NCBI RefSeq assembly: GCF_008123965.1
Contig: NZ_VSTH01000035.1
Span: 1-64,000 of the forward strand
From: Bradyrhizobium hipponense
GTDB taxonomy: Bacteria; Pseudomonadota; Alphaproteobacteria; Rhizobiales; Xanthobacteraceae
Reading direction: 5' to 3'
DNA length: 64,000 bases
This document shows, piece by piece, positions 43,044-52,966 of this stretch. Numbering within the stretch: the stretch's first letter is position 1; every line of letters begins with the position of its first letter. The position numbers and the translations under genes were made by a program. The notes beneath the pieces were generated by a model. The model saw only the letters and a program-made list of their open reading frames with translations, was not told the DNA's origin and did not search any database.

Positions 43044-44339
43044 TTACGGCCGCGTCTGCCCTGTGCCGTGGACGCGATATTTGAAGCTCGTCAACTGCTC
43101 GGCCCCGACCGGGCCGCGAGCGTGGAATCGGCCGGTGGCGATGCCGATCTCGGCGCCGAAGCCGAACTCGCCGCCATCGGCGAACTGCGTCGAGGCGTTG
43201 TGCAGCACGATCGCGGAATCGACCTCGCTCAGAAATTTCTTCGCGGCGGCCTCATCCTGGCTCACGATGGCATCGGTGTGGTGCGAGCCGTGGTTCTGGA
43301 TGTGCGCGATCGCGCCGTCGACGCCGTCGACCACCTTTGCCGCGATGATCGCATCGAGGTATTCGGTGTCCCAATCGTCCTTGCTCGCGGGTTTCACGCG
43401 CGCATCCGTTCCTTGCACCGTTTCGTCGCCGCGCACTTCGCAGCCGGCTTCGATCAGCATCTCGATCAGTGGCTTCAGGCTCTTTGCGGCGCCGGCGCGG
43501 TCGACCAGCAGCGTCTCGGCCGCGCCGCAGACGCCGGTGCGGCGCATCTTGGCGTTGAGGACGATCGATTTCGCCATGGTAAGGTCGGCGCTGCCGTCGA
43601 TATAGACGTGGTTGATGCCTTCGAGATGCGCGAACACCGGCACGCGCGCTTCAGCCTCGACCCGGGCGACGAGGCTTTTTCCCCCGCGCGGCACGATCAC
43701 GTCGATGGCGCCATTCAGTCCGGACAGCATCATGCCGACCGCCGTGCGGTCGCGCGTCGGCACCAGTGTGATTGCAGCTTCCGGCAGCCCCGCTTCGCGC
43801 AGGCCTTGCACCAGGCATTGATGGATCGCGCGGCAGGAGCGGAAACTGTCGGAGCCGCCGCGCAGGATCACGGCATTGCCCGCCTTCAGGCACAGCACGC
43901 CGGCGTCGGCCGCAACGTTGGGCCGGCTCTCGAAGATCACGCCGACGACGCCGAGCGGCACACGCACGCGTTCGATGGTCATGCCGTTCGGCCGCTGCCA
44001 GCTCTCGGTGACGATTCCGATCGGATCGGCAATGCCGCGCACGATGCCGATGCCTTCGGCCGTTGCCTCGACGCGCGCGGGCGTCAGTGTCAGGCGGTCG
44101 ATGAAGGCGGAGGTGGCGCCGCCGGATGCGCGGGCCTCAGCGACGTCCTCGGCATTGGCGGCGAGAATGCCGGATGCATTGTTGCGGATCGCCCGCTCCA
44201 TGGCCTCGATCGCCCGGTCCTTCTGCTCCGGCGGCGCCAGCGCCAGCACCCGCGCCGCAGCACGAGCACGGGTGCCAAGATCGGTCATCAGCGCCTGGAG
44301 ATCGGCATTGCCGTCGAGGGCTTTGAGGGGAGCGGCCAT
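43044..44339 (-). CDS. proA: Glutamate-5-semialdehyde dehydrogenase (gamma-glutamyl phosphate reductase)
   Basis: A 431-residue aldehyde dehydrogenase-like enzyme with the catalytic Cys in [13 protein letters not shown], the cofactor region VIFESRPNV and the signature [12 protein letters not shown]. It converts gamma-glutamyl phosphate to glutamate semialdehyde in proline synthesis. proB, its usual immediate neighbour, is about 780 bp upstream, separated by an opposite-strand parDE module. Confidence 0.95.
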   Translation of the reverse strand: MAAPLKALDGNADLQALMTDLGTRARAAARVLALAPPEQKDRAIEAMERAIRNNASGILAANAEDVAEARASGGATSAFIDRLTLTPARVEATAEGIGIVRGIADPIGIVTESWQRPNGMTIERVRVPLGVVGVIFESRPNVAADAGVLCLKAGNAVILRGGSDSFRSCRAIHQCLVQGLREAGLPEAAITLVPTRDRTAVGMMLSGLNGAIDVIVPRGGKSLVARVEAEARVPVFAHLEGINHVYIDGSADLTMAKSIVLNAKMRRTGVCGAAETLLVDRAGAAKSLKPLIEMLIEAGCEVRGDETVQGTDARVKPASKDDWDTEYLDAIIAAKVVDGVDGAIAHIQNHGSHHTDAIVSQDEAAAKKFLSEVDSAIVLHNASTQFADGGEFGFGAEIGIATGRFHARGPVGAEQLTSFKYRVHGTGQTRP

Positions 44340-44494
44340 AGCGGTTTGAACCTTCTGCTAAGGCGGTGTCCTAGCACGGAAATCCGGTAATTGCGAAGGC
44401 CGGCGAGAGCATGGCCGGGGCCCGGTTCGCGCCGGCGGGTCGGCCAATGGCCTCGTTGTACCGGAGGCCAGACGAATCCTTGCGGGCGGCCCGA

Positions 44495-44520
44495 ATATCA
44501 ATAAATATCATATACTGATA
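44495..44520 (+). promoter_or_regulatory. Putative promoter/operator of the parDE module
   Basis: An A+T-rich segment 15-40 bp before parD with two ATATCA hexamers (44495-44500, 44505-44510) and an inverted TGATA at 44516-44520. It would suit repression by the ParD dimer. GGAG at 44523-44526 is the likely ribosome binding site. Confidence 0.45.
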
Positions 44521-44534
44521 ACGGAGCCTTTTCC

Positions 44535-44813
44535 ATGGCGAGCAGCTACAGCATTGGCAAGCATTTCGAGGACCTGATCGACAACCTAGTCGAGAGCGGC
44601 CGATATGCCACTGCGAGCGAGGTGATGCGCGAGGGTCTTCGCCTGATCGAGGAGCGCGAAGAGCGACGCAAGGCCAAGCTGGAAGCGCTGCGGGCCGAAA
44701 TCCAGAAGGGCGTTGACAGCGGGCCAATGGAGGAGGTCGATCTCCACGATTGGATGAACGACATCAGAGCGCGGGGACGGCAACGGTTAGCCGCGCGCAA
44801 ACGTGGCGAATAG
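44535..44813 (+). CDS. parD: ParD-family antitoxin
   Basis: A 92-residue protein with an N-terminal ribbon-helix-helix DNA-binding segment (IGKHFEDLIDNLVESGRYATASEVMREGLRLIEE region, residues 7-41) and a charged C-terminal tail that should wrap the toxin. It ends with an 11-bp overlap into the toxin gene, typical of type II modules. It should repress its own promoter at the A+T-rich repeat upstream. Confidence 0.9.
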   Translation: MASSYSIGKHFEDLIDNLVESGRYATASEVMREGLRLIEEREERRKAKLEALRAEIQKGVDSGPMEEVDLHDWMNDIRARGRQRLAARKRGE

Positions 44814-45099
44814 ATTTCGCAAAGCCCCACAAGCAGACCACGATCTCGATTCGATCTGGGACTTCATCGCTGCGGACAGCGTTCGTGCCGCCGACCACCA
44901 GATGGCGCGCATCGGCGAGATTTTCGAAATGCTCGTGGACAACCCACTGGCCGGACGGGAGCGACGGGAATTGCGTGCGGGCCTCCGCAGCTTTCCAGCC
45001 GGCAACTACGTGATCTTCTATTTTCCGTTGCCCGACGGCGTCGAGATCATTCGGGTGATGCACGGCCGGCAGGACATCGATCCCGACGACATGCAATAG
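44803..45099 (+). CDS. parE: ParE-family toxin (RelE/ParE superfamily)
   Basis: A 98-residue toxin starting at a GTG inside the end of parD. It has ADHDLDSIWDFIA near the N-terminus, NPLAGRERRELRAGLRSFP and a C-terminal VEIIRVMHGRQDI, the layout of ParE toxins that poison DNA gyrase. The frame is intact, so the module is probably active. Confidence 0.9.
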   Translation: MANRFRKAPQADHDLDSIWDFIAADSVRAADHQMARIGEIFEMLVDNPLAGRERRELRAGLRSFPAGNYVIFYFPLPDGVEIIRVMHGRQDIDPDDMQ

Positions 45100-45117
45100 C
45101 CGAGCGCCGGCTCGGCC

Positions 45118-46239
45118 CTACCCGCCCACCACCAGATCGTCGCGGTGGATTATCTCGGCGCGGCCTCTGATGCCGAGGATCGCCATCACATCGGGGGAGG
45201 AGCGGCCCTTGATCCGTTCGGCATCCTCGGCGTCGTAGGCGATCAGGCCGCGGCCGATCTCGCTGGTGTCGGGGCCGCGCACGATCACGGCATCGCCGCG
45301 GGCGAACTGGCCCTCGACCTTGATGACGCCCGCCGGCAGCAGGCTGGCACCCGCGCGTAGCGCTGTGACCGCGCCGGCATCGATCGTCAGCGTGCCCTTC
45401 GGCTCCAGCGAGCCCGCGATCCAGCGCTTTCGCGAGGTGATGGGGTTGGCCGGCGTCAGGAACCAGGTGCAGCGGCCGCCGTCGGCGATTGCCTGCAGGG
45501 GGTGCTCGATCTTGCCGGACGCAATCAGCATATGCGTGCCGCCTGTCGTGGCGATCTTGGCGGCCTCGACCTTGGTGCGCATGCCGCCGCGCGACAGTTC
45601 GGACTCGGCATCGCCCGCCACAGCCTCGATCTCCGAGGAGATGCTATCGACCACGGGTATGAGCTTGGCGTTCGGATTGGTCTTCGGCGGGGCGTCGTAG
45701 AGCCCGTCGATGTCGGACAGCAGCACCAAGAGGTCGGCGCTCGCCATGGTGGCGACGCGCGCGGCGAGGCGGTCATTGTCGCCGTAGCGGATCTCGTTGG
45801 TGGCGACGGTATCGTTCTCGTTGATCACGGGGATCGCGCGCCATTCCAGCAGCTTGCCGATGGTCGAGCGCGCATTGAGATAGCGGCGGCGCTCTTCGGT
45901 ATCCTGGAGCGTCACCAGAATCTGGCCGGCGCCGATGCCGTGCGCCCCGAGCACCTCCGACCAGATCCGCGCCAGCGCGATCTGACCGACGGCGGCGGCG
46001 GCCTGGCTCTCCTCAAGCTTCAGCGGGCCGCGCGGCAGCTTGAGCCGGCTGCGGCCGAGCGCAATCGAGCCTGAGGAGACCACGAGGACGTCGCGACCCT
46101 CGTGGTGCAGCTTGGCCATGTCGTCGGCGAGCGCGGCCAGCCAGGATGCACGCACCTCGCCCCTGTCGGAATCGACCAGCAGCGCGGAGCCGACCTTGAC
46201 CACGATGCGGCGGAATTGACTGAGTTCGGGGCTGGCCAT
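45118..46239 (-). CDS. proB: Glutamate 5-kinase
   Basis: A 373-residue amino-acid kinase with a C-terminal PUA domain. [38 protein letters not shown] and the PUA segment [16 protein letters not shown] are visible. It makes gamma-glutamyl phosphate, the first step of proline synthesis. The ATG at 46239 ([13 protein letters not shown]) is the family start; the frame is open upstream to 46467 but that part is Arg/Pro-rich and unlike ProB. Confidence 0.94.
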   Translation of the reverse strand: MASPELSQFRRIVVKVGSALLVDSDRGEVRASWLAALADDMAKLHHEGRDVLVVSSGSIALGRSRLKLPRGPLKLEESQAAAAVGQIALARIWSEVLGAHGIGAGQILVTLQDTEERRRYLNARSTIGKLLEWRAIPVINENDTVATNEIRYGDNDRLAARVATMASADLLVLLSDIDGLYDAPPKTNPNAKLIPVVDSISSEIEAVAGDAESELSRGGMRTKVEAAKIATTGGTHMLIASGKIEHPLQAIADGGRCTWFLTPANPITSRKRWIAGSLEPKGTLTIDAGAVTALRAGASLLPAGVIKVEGQFARGDAVIVRGPDTSEIGRGLIAYDAEDAERIKGRSSPDVMAILGIRGRAEIIHRDDLVVGG

Positions 46240-46705
46240 GGCGCGGGGGTCGAGTTGCTCTGCACTAGGAAACGGCGGAGCGAAGGGCGGCGCCGGTGAA
46301 GCCTGCTTTTGCAGCAGGACGATGGCCGGCGCAAGGCGGTCAGGGGGTAAACGGCGCCACCGCCGGATTTCAAATCGTTCGCGGCCTGGCTGAAGGCGCA
46401 CCCGGACAAGACGTCGTTCGGCGCGACGGGGTACAAGATCGAGAATTAGTCTCCGATGGCGCCACACAGGCCGTCGTCAGGGTCGGGCCTGTCTCGGCCA
46501 TCCACGCGCATCCGCGATTGAGGCGAGACGTGGATGCCCGGGACGAGCCCGGGCATGACGAGCCGAGAGAGCCTCGCGACTCACTCCATCCTCTCGTCCT
46601 GAGGAGCGCGCTCCTGGCGCGCGTCTCGAAGGATGCAGGTCGAGGTGCGAGAGCCGGGCCTGCATGGTTCGAGTCGGCGCTTACGCGCCTCCTCACCATG
46701 AGGGT
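46240..46705. other. Intergenic region between proB and the sulfatase gene
   Basis: Contains a short plus-strand open remnant at 46351-46449 (peptide including [16 protein letters not shown], then a stop) that recalls part of a Bug/TctC-type binding protein but is too short to assign. A family E repeat at 46494-46560 and a family F-like repeat at about 46592-46707 follow. Confidence 0.45.
46494..46560. repeat. Palindromic repeat, family E
   Basis: CGGCCATCCACGC and GACGTGGATGCCCGGGAC are shared with the element at 26283-26394; the right end is CCCGGGCATGACG. Confidence 0.65.
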
Positions 46706-48340
46706 CTACATCTTCGCGCGCTGCGCCATGCCGTCCTTGATCGACGCTAGCTCGGCTTCATCCCACACGCCGATCAAAATCCCGCCCTTCATCTGGAGCT
46801 GGTTATCCGCATAGTTCGCGATCTTCTCGCGAGGCGTGGTGATGTGGTCGTTTGGATGCAGCGCCCAGTCGAACAGCTCGGCCTGCAACCGCGCGATGAT
46901 GCCTGCGCAATCAGGGTCGTCGCCGCGATCCAAAAACTCTTCCGGATCGGTCTCGAGATCATACAGCATCGGACGGAAGCCCGAGGCGTGGATGTACTTC
47001 CAGCGGCCGTCGAACACCATGAACAGGCGGCAGCGCTCGATCGGCTGATTCAATTTCAGCCGGACGTCCTGCATGGCGTAGTCGTATTCGGAGAATGCCA
47101 CCTTGCGCCAGTCGGACGGCGTCGGCCCGCGCAGCAGCGGCAGCAGCGAGCGTCCTTCGAGGATGTGTCCCGGCACCTTGCCGCCGAAATAATCGACGAA
47201 AGTCGGCGCGAGATCGATGCCTTCGACCAGTGCGTCGCATCGCGTGCCGCGCGTCGCATCCGCGTCCGTCGATGGATCGATGACGATCAGCGGGATCTTC
47301 GCCGACTGTTCGTGGAACAGGTCCTTCTCGCCCATCCAGTGATCGCCGAGATAGTCGCCATGATCAGAGGTGAACACGATCATGGTGGTTTCCAGGAGGG
47401 CGTGCTCCCTTAGAAACTTCATCAGCACGCCCATCTGGTCGTCGATCTGGGTGATCAGGCCCATATAGGTCGGGATCACTTTCTCCCGGGCATCGTCGCG
47501 CGCCATGTTGCGGGAGTAGCGCATGTCCATATAGGCGCCGAACACCGGATGCGGATTTTGCCGCTCGCGCTCGGAGCGCATCACCGGCAGCATGTCCGAT
47601 GTCGAATACATGCTGGCATAGGGCTCGGGCGCGATATAGGGCCAGTGCGGTTTGATGTAGGACAGATGCAGGCACCATGGCTTGCCGTCGGTCTCGGCCT
47701 CGGCGATGAAGTCCATCGCGCGCCGCGTCATGTAAGGCGTCTCGGAGTGTTCTTCCGGCACGCGTGCGGCCTTGTCGGCATGCGTCAGCAACCAGCCGTT
47801 CTGCAAGCTGCCGTCGTCGGCGGCGCCGGAATTGGCCCAGTGCTCCCAGGGGTTCGTCGCCTCGAAACCTTGCTGGCGCAGATAGTCGTCGTATTTCGGA
47901 CGCGGCCGTCCGGTCGGATGCAGGCCGTCGTCACGCTCATAAGGCTCGAAGCCGCATTCGGCGACATGCACGCCGATGAGGGATTCCGGTGGGATGCCGA
48001 GCCGCTTCATGCCCTCGAGGTCGGGCGCCATGTGCGTCTTGCCGACCAGCACGTTGCGCACGCCGATTGACTTCAGGTGATCGCCGAGCGTGGGTTCGCC
48101 GACCCGCAGCGGCCAGCCGTTCCAGTGCGAGCCGTGCGAGCGCATGTAGCGGCCGGTGTAGAACGACATCCGCGACGGCCCGCAGATCGGCGACTGCACG
48201 TAAGCCTTGGTGAAGAGCACGCCGCGCTTCGCCATGGCGTCGATGTTGGGCGTCTTCAGCGTGGGATGGCCGGTGCAGCCGAGATAGTCGTAGCGGAGCT
48301 GGTCGCACATGATCCAGAGAACGTTCTTCGCGCGCGCCAT
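46706..48340 (-). CDS. Type I sulfatase-like hydrolase
   Basis: A 544-residue alkaline-phosphatase-superfamily enzyme. The sulfatase signature CGPSR at residues 53-57, followed by YTGRY, marks Cys53 for conversion to formylglycine. Metal ligands are visible in IMCDQLRYDYLG (Asp13) and FTSDHGDYLGDH. It could hydrolyse sulfate esters or, like rhizobial relatives, phosphonate monoesters. No signal peptide is present, so it appears cytoplasmic. It interrupts the usual obgE-proB order. Confidence 0.88.
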   Translation of the reverse strand: MARAKNVLWIMCDQLRYDYLGCTGHPTLKTPNIDAMAKRGVLFTKAYVQSPICGPSRMSFYTGRYMRSHGSHWNGWPLRVGEPTLGDHLKSIGVRNVLVGKTHMAPDLEGMKRLGIPPESLIGVHVAECGFEPYERDDGLHPTGRPRPKYDDYLRQQGFEATNPWEHWANSGAADDGSLQNGWLLTHADKAARVPEEHSETPYMTRRAMDFIAEAETDGKPWCLHLSYIKPHWPYIAPEPYASMYSTSDMLPVMRSERERQNPHPVFGAYMDMRYSRNMARDDAREKVIPTYMGLITQIDDQMGVLMKFLREHALLETTMIVFTSDHGDYLGDHWMGEKDLFHEQSAKIPLIVIDPSTDADATRGTRCDALVEGIDLAPTFVDYFGGKVPGHILEGRSLLPLLRGPTPSDWRKVAFSEYDYAMQDVRLKLNQPIERCRLFMVFDGRWKYIHASGFRPMLYDLETDPEEFLDRGDDPDCAGIIARLQAELFDWALHPNDHITTPREKIANYADNQLQMKGGILIGVWDEAELASIKDGMAQRAKM

Positions 48341-48438
48341 GCGTCATCCCTGCCGTTTCTTGATTGTGTGATGCTGCGCGATCGATGGCGCGATAGCAAC
48401 CTGCTAGTGACGGGCGTGCCCGCCGCCCAACATTCCAG

Positions 48439-48566
48439 CGTCGTCCCGGCGAAGGCCGGGACCCATACCGCGTGATCTGTCGGTTGCGGGTGGTCGTAGT
48501 ACCGACCGACCAGTCTTCGCCAAACTACGTCCTGGGGTTATGGGTCCCGGCCTTCGCCGGGACGAC
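48439..48566. repeat. Palindromic repeat, family B
   Basis: Ends CGTCGTCCCGGCGAAGGCCG and the complement CGGCCTTCGCCGGGACGAC are nearly perfect. An internal ATGGGTCCCGGC is shared with 50934-51075. It lies between the obgE and sulfatase genes. Confidence 0.75.
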
Positions 48567-48594
48567 TCTGGAGAGAGAGTGCCGTTGCTTCTCT

Positions 48595-49997
<1,403 letters not shown>

Positions 49998-50912
49998 ATG
50001 CCCCTGTTCAAAACCCTCTCCGCCTATGACGAGCGCTCGGCGCGACTGGCCGGCATTGGGCTGATGCTGCTGTCGATCTTCATGTTCTCGTTCGGCGATG
50101 CCATGGGCAAGTTCCTGGTCGGGACTTATTCGGTGGGCCAGCTTCTGTTCCTGCGCGCCTGCGCGGCGCTGCTGCTGCTGTCGCCGATGATCTGGCGGCA
50201 GCGTCATGATTTCCTGCACCTGGAGCGCCCGTGGCTGCAGCTGTTTCGCGTCACGCTGTCGACGCTGGAAGTCGCCGCGTTCTTCCTTGCGACCGTCTAT
50301 CTGCCGCTCGCCGACGTCATCACCTATTATCTCGCGGGCCCCATCTTCGTCACCGCAATGTCGGCGGTCTTTCTTGGGGAGCGCGTCGGCTGGCGGCGCT
50401 GGACCGCGATCCTGATCGGCTTCTGCGGCGTGCTGATTGCACTGCGGCCGTCGGCGCAGACGGTCAGCCTGCCGGCGCTGATCGCGCTCGGCGGCAGCCT
50501 GTCGTTTGCAACGCTGATGCTGATCACGCGCAGCCTGCGCAAGACGCCCGACATCGTGATGGCGTCCTCGCAATTCGTCGGAACGTTCCTGCTCGGCGCC
50601 GTGCTGTCGGCGTTCCACTGGGTGCCGCCGAGCCCCGGCAGCCTCGTGATCTTCGCGCTGGCGGGATGTGTCTCGGTCACGGCGCTGTTCTGCGTCAACC
50701 GCTCGCTCAAGCTCGCGCCGGCCAGCGTCGTGGTGCCCTATCAATATTCGATGATCGTCTGGGCCGTGATCTTCGGCTTCGTGGTGTTCGGCGACGTGCC
50801 GCAGCTCGCCACCCTCGTCGGTGCCGCCATCATCATCGCTGCGGGGTTCTACATCTATCTGCGCGAGCGCGATCTCGGGCGTGGGGCTGTGGACGTTAAT
50901 CCGCCGGCGTGA
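49998..50912 (+). CDS. DMT-superfamily transporter (EamA family)
   Basis: A 304-residue protein with about ten hydrophobic helices and two EamA repeats (about residues 15-145 and 160-295), including the typical FSFGDAMGKFL first helix and VPYQYSMIVWAVIFGFVVFGD near the end. It probably exports or imports a small metabolite; the substrate is unknown. The ATG at 49998 is chosen since earlier sequence belongs to a repeat. Confidence 0.87.
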   Translation: MPLFKTLSAYDERSARLAGIGLMLLSIFMFSFGDAMGKFLVGTYSVGQLLFLRACAALLLLSPMIWRQRHDFLHLERPWLQLFRVTLSTLEVAAFFLATVYLPLADVITYYLAGPIFVTAMSAVFLGERVGWRRWTAILIGFCGVLIALRPSAQTVSLPALIALGGSLSFATLMLITRSLRKTPDIVMASSQFVGTFLLGAVLSAFHWVPPSPGSLVIFALAGCVSVTALFCVNRSLKLAPASVVVPYQYSMIVWAVIFGFVVFGDVPQLATLVGAAIIIAAGFYIYLRERDLGRGAVDVNPPA

Positions 50913-50933
50913 GGTGCAGCCGAATAGTTTTGT

Positions 50934-51075
50934 CGTCGTCCCGGACAAGCGCAGCGAAGCGGAGCGCTGATCCGGGACCCATACCCACAGGAAGTGGTTT
51001 TGCGAAGACTCGGAGTGGGAATCTTCGCGCCACCAGCATTCGTGGTTATGGGTCCCGGCTTTCGCCGGGACGACG
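50934..51075. repeat. Palindromic repeat, family B
   Basis: Bounded by CGTCGTCCCGG and CCGGGACGACG with internal GGGACCCATACC and TTATGGGTCCCGGC. It lies between converging genes. Confidence 0.7.
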
Positions 51076-51131
51076 GCTGTGTTTGAGGCCGCGCTTCTGA
51101 CTACCTCAGTCAAGAATGACGCCGCTCCCGC

Positions 51132-51725
51132 CTACCGCACCCTTCTTGCACTACTCCAGCTCTTCAGCGACGCCCACACGCCGCGCGAGAGGCGGAAGCA
51201 GTCGACGGGCGTGGAGGAGCCCAGCGCCAGGAAGCGGTGCAGCTGAACGCCGCTCCACTGGAAGCCGCACTTCTCCAGCACGTTGCGCGAGGCCGGGTTG
51301 GTGACGCGCGCGCCCGCGTAGAGATGATCGTCGTCGAACTCCTCGAAGAAGAAGTCGATCGCGCCGCGCGCGGCCTCGGTGGCGAAGCCCTGGCCCCAGT
51401 GCTCGACGCCGAGCCAGTAGCCGAGTTCCGCATTGTCCGGCGTCGAGCAGTCGATGCCGACCATGCCGACCGGCCCGCTGTCGTGCTCGATCAGGAACAC
51501 GGTCTCGCTGCCGATCGCCGCGGTGGCGCGGATGAATGCGACGGCATCGTCTTGCGAATAGGGATGCGGCAGGCGGCGGGTGTTTTCCGCGATGCGGCGG
51601 TCGTTGGCGAGCTTGGCGATGGTCCCGACGTCGGCGAGCGTCGGTCGGCGCAACGTCAGCCGCTCGGTGGAGACGACGCTCGGTCTCGCCTCCTGCAAGG
51701 TCACGCTCGAAAAATCCTGCAACAT
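51132..51725 (-). CDS. GNAT-family N-acetyltransferase (RimJ/RimL-like)
   Basis: A 197-residue acetyltransferase with TERLTLRRPTLADV at the N-terminus, the acetyl-CoA region GYWLGVEHWGQGFATEAA (Gx-type pyrophosphate loop) and NPASRNVLEKCGFQ. The substrate, a protein N-terminus or small amine, is unknown. The start is at 51725 (MLQDFSS); the frame stays open upstream through rpmA but that is antisense-like noise. It follows rpmA behind two hairpins. Confidence 0.85.
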   Translation of the reverse strand: MLQDFSSVTLQEARPSVVSTERLTLRRPTLADVGTIAKLANDRRIAENTRRLPHPYSQDDAVAFIRATAAIGSETVFLIEHDSGPVGMVGIDCSTPDNAELGYWLGVEHWGQGFATEAARGAIDFFFEEFDDDHLYAGARVTNPASRNVLEKCGFQWSGVQLHRFLALGSSTPVDCFRLSRGVWASLKSWSSARRVR

Positions 51726-51767
51726 GTCCGGCTCCGTCGAAGTCACTAAGTTAAAAGTGAGCAAGTC

Positions 51768-51857
51768 AAACGAAAGGGGAGGCCGGTTTCCCGCCTCCCC
51801 TGGAGCCCTGATCTTTTTGATCTGAAGGACTCCGCCGGTTTGGTAGGACCCGGCGGA
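51768..51857 (-). terminator. Two hairpins after rpmA, terminator-like
   Basis: Just beyond the rpmA stop is a hairpin with 8-bp arms TCCGCCGG/CCGGCGGA (51831-51857). A second has arms AGGGGAGG/CCTCCCCT (51775-51801) and, on the minus strand, is followed by TTCGTTTGAC. Together they probably end the rplU-rpmA transcript. Confidence 0.5.
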
Positions 51858-51876
51858 CTCCAAATTGATCCACCGT

Positions 51877-52146
51877 CTATTCAGCCGCCTCAGCGAGCGG
51901 GAGCACCGATACGAAGGTGCGGCCGTTGGCTTTGGCCTGGAACGTAACGCGACCCTCGATCTTGGCGAACAAAGTGTGGTCCGTGCCCATGCCGACATTA
52001 AGGCCGGGATGCCAGGTGGTGCCGCGCTGACGCGCAATGATGTTGCCGGGAATGACGACTTCCCCGCCGAACGCCTTGATGCCAAGGCGCTTGCCCTTTG
52101 AATCGCGACCGTTGCGCGATGAACCGCCTGCTTTTTTGTGAGCCAT
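51877..52146 (-). CDS. rpmA: 50S ribosomal protein L27
   Basis: An 89-residue L27 with the highly conserved [21 protein letters not shown]-terminus, whose tail reaches the peptidyl transferase centre, and [20 protein letters not shown]. No cleavable N-terminal extension is present. It is 97 bp downstream of rplU, the universal pairing. Confidence 0.97.
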   Translation of the reverse strand: MAHKKAGGSSRNGRDSKGKRLGIKAFGGEVVIPGNIIARQRGTTWHPGLNVGMGTDHTLFAKIEGRVTFQAKANGRTFVSVLPLAEAAE

Positions 52147-52243
52147 GGCTCGTCTCCGAAATCCTGCTTAGTTCTAGATCAATTCCTTGACGGAATCATT
52201 TCACATTTTCTCACGCATCAATTCGTGAATTGGCGTGATCAAT

Positions 52244-52633
52244 TTATGCGGCTTCTTCTTCCTTCGCCGCTTCCTTGGCGACCTTTTCGCGCTTCGGGCG
52301 CGGTCCGATCGAAGGCTTGGCGTCGTTGGTCAGGATCTCGGTGATGCGCAGCACCGTGATCTCGTCGCGGTAGCCGCGCTTGCGGCGCGAGTTCTTGCGG
52401 CGGCGCTTCTTGAACGCGATCACCTTCGGCCCGCGCTTGTGGTCGAGCACCTCGGCCGCGACGGACGCGCCTGCCACCGTCGGCAGGCCCAGCACCGGCG
52501 TGTCGCCGCCGACCACCAGGACTTCATTCAGCTGCACGATCGTGCCGACTTCGCCGGCGATCTTGCCTACTTCCAGGACATCATCCGGAACGACGCGGTA
52601 CTGCCGGCCGCCGGTTTTGATGACTGCGAACAT
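52244..52633 (-). CDS. rplU: 50S ribosomal protein L21
   Basis: A 129-residue L21 with [14 protein letters not shown] at the start and [20 protein letters not shown], the rRNA-binding region. The C-terminus extends about 25 residues beyond E. coli L21 with a Lys/Glu/Ala-rich tail ([10 protein letters not shown]). The leader contains AAGGAAG before the ATG and a small G+C-rich hairpin (about 52646-52675), which may be regulatory. Confidence 0.96.
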   Translation of the reverse strand: MFAVIKTGGRQYRVVPDDVLEVGKIAGEVGTIVQLNEVLVVGGDTPVLGLPTVAGASVAAEVLDHKRGPKVIAFKKRRRKNSRRKRGYRDEITVLRITEILTNDAKPSIGPRPKREKVAKEAAKEEEAA

Positions 52634-52966
52634 CGTTTTCTTCCTTCGTGTTCAATCCCGGCCTCGCGACAGGATGTCCGGGCCGGCTTTTTGTCAGTCG
52701 CTATGGGTTTTGCGAGTTTTGCGCGGGTGGGAATTATCCGTTTGAAAACCCACGCAAAAACAGGCGGCGCGAGAAACGCCCCGCGCCGGTTGCGGGACTT
52801 ATAGCCGGCGAACGCCGAGAGTCAAGGAAAACCGCCGGAAAAGGCCCGGATCTGAAGGATTTGGGCCGCTTCCCCGTCCGGAAATCGTTTCTCGGGTCCG
52901 GCTGCAACCAAACAGGTTCCCCCGCCGTTGTTCACGCGAAATTTCGCGCGCGGGCAAGGGCTTTCC

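Noticed and set aside
52646..52690. Plus-strand intrinsic terminator before the ROK gene
   Set aside because: CCGGCC...GGCCGGCTTTTTG resembles one, but no plus-strand gene lies upstream; it is more likely part of the rplU leader.
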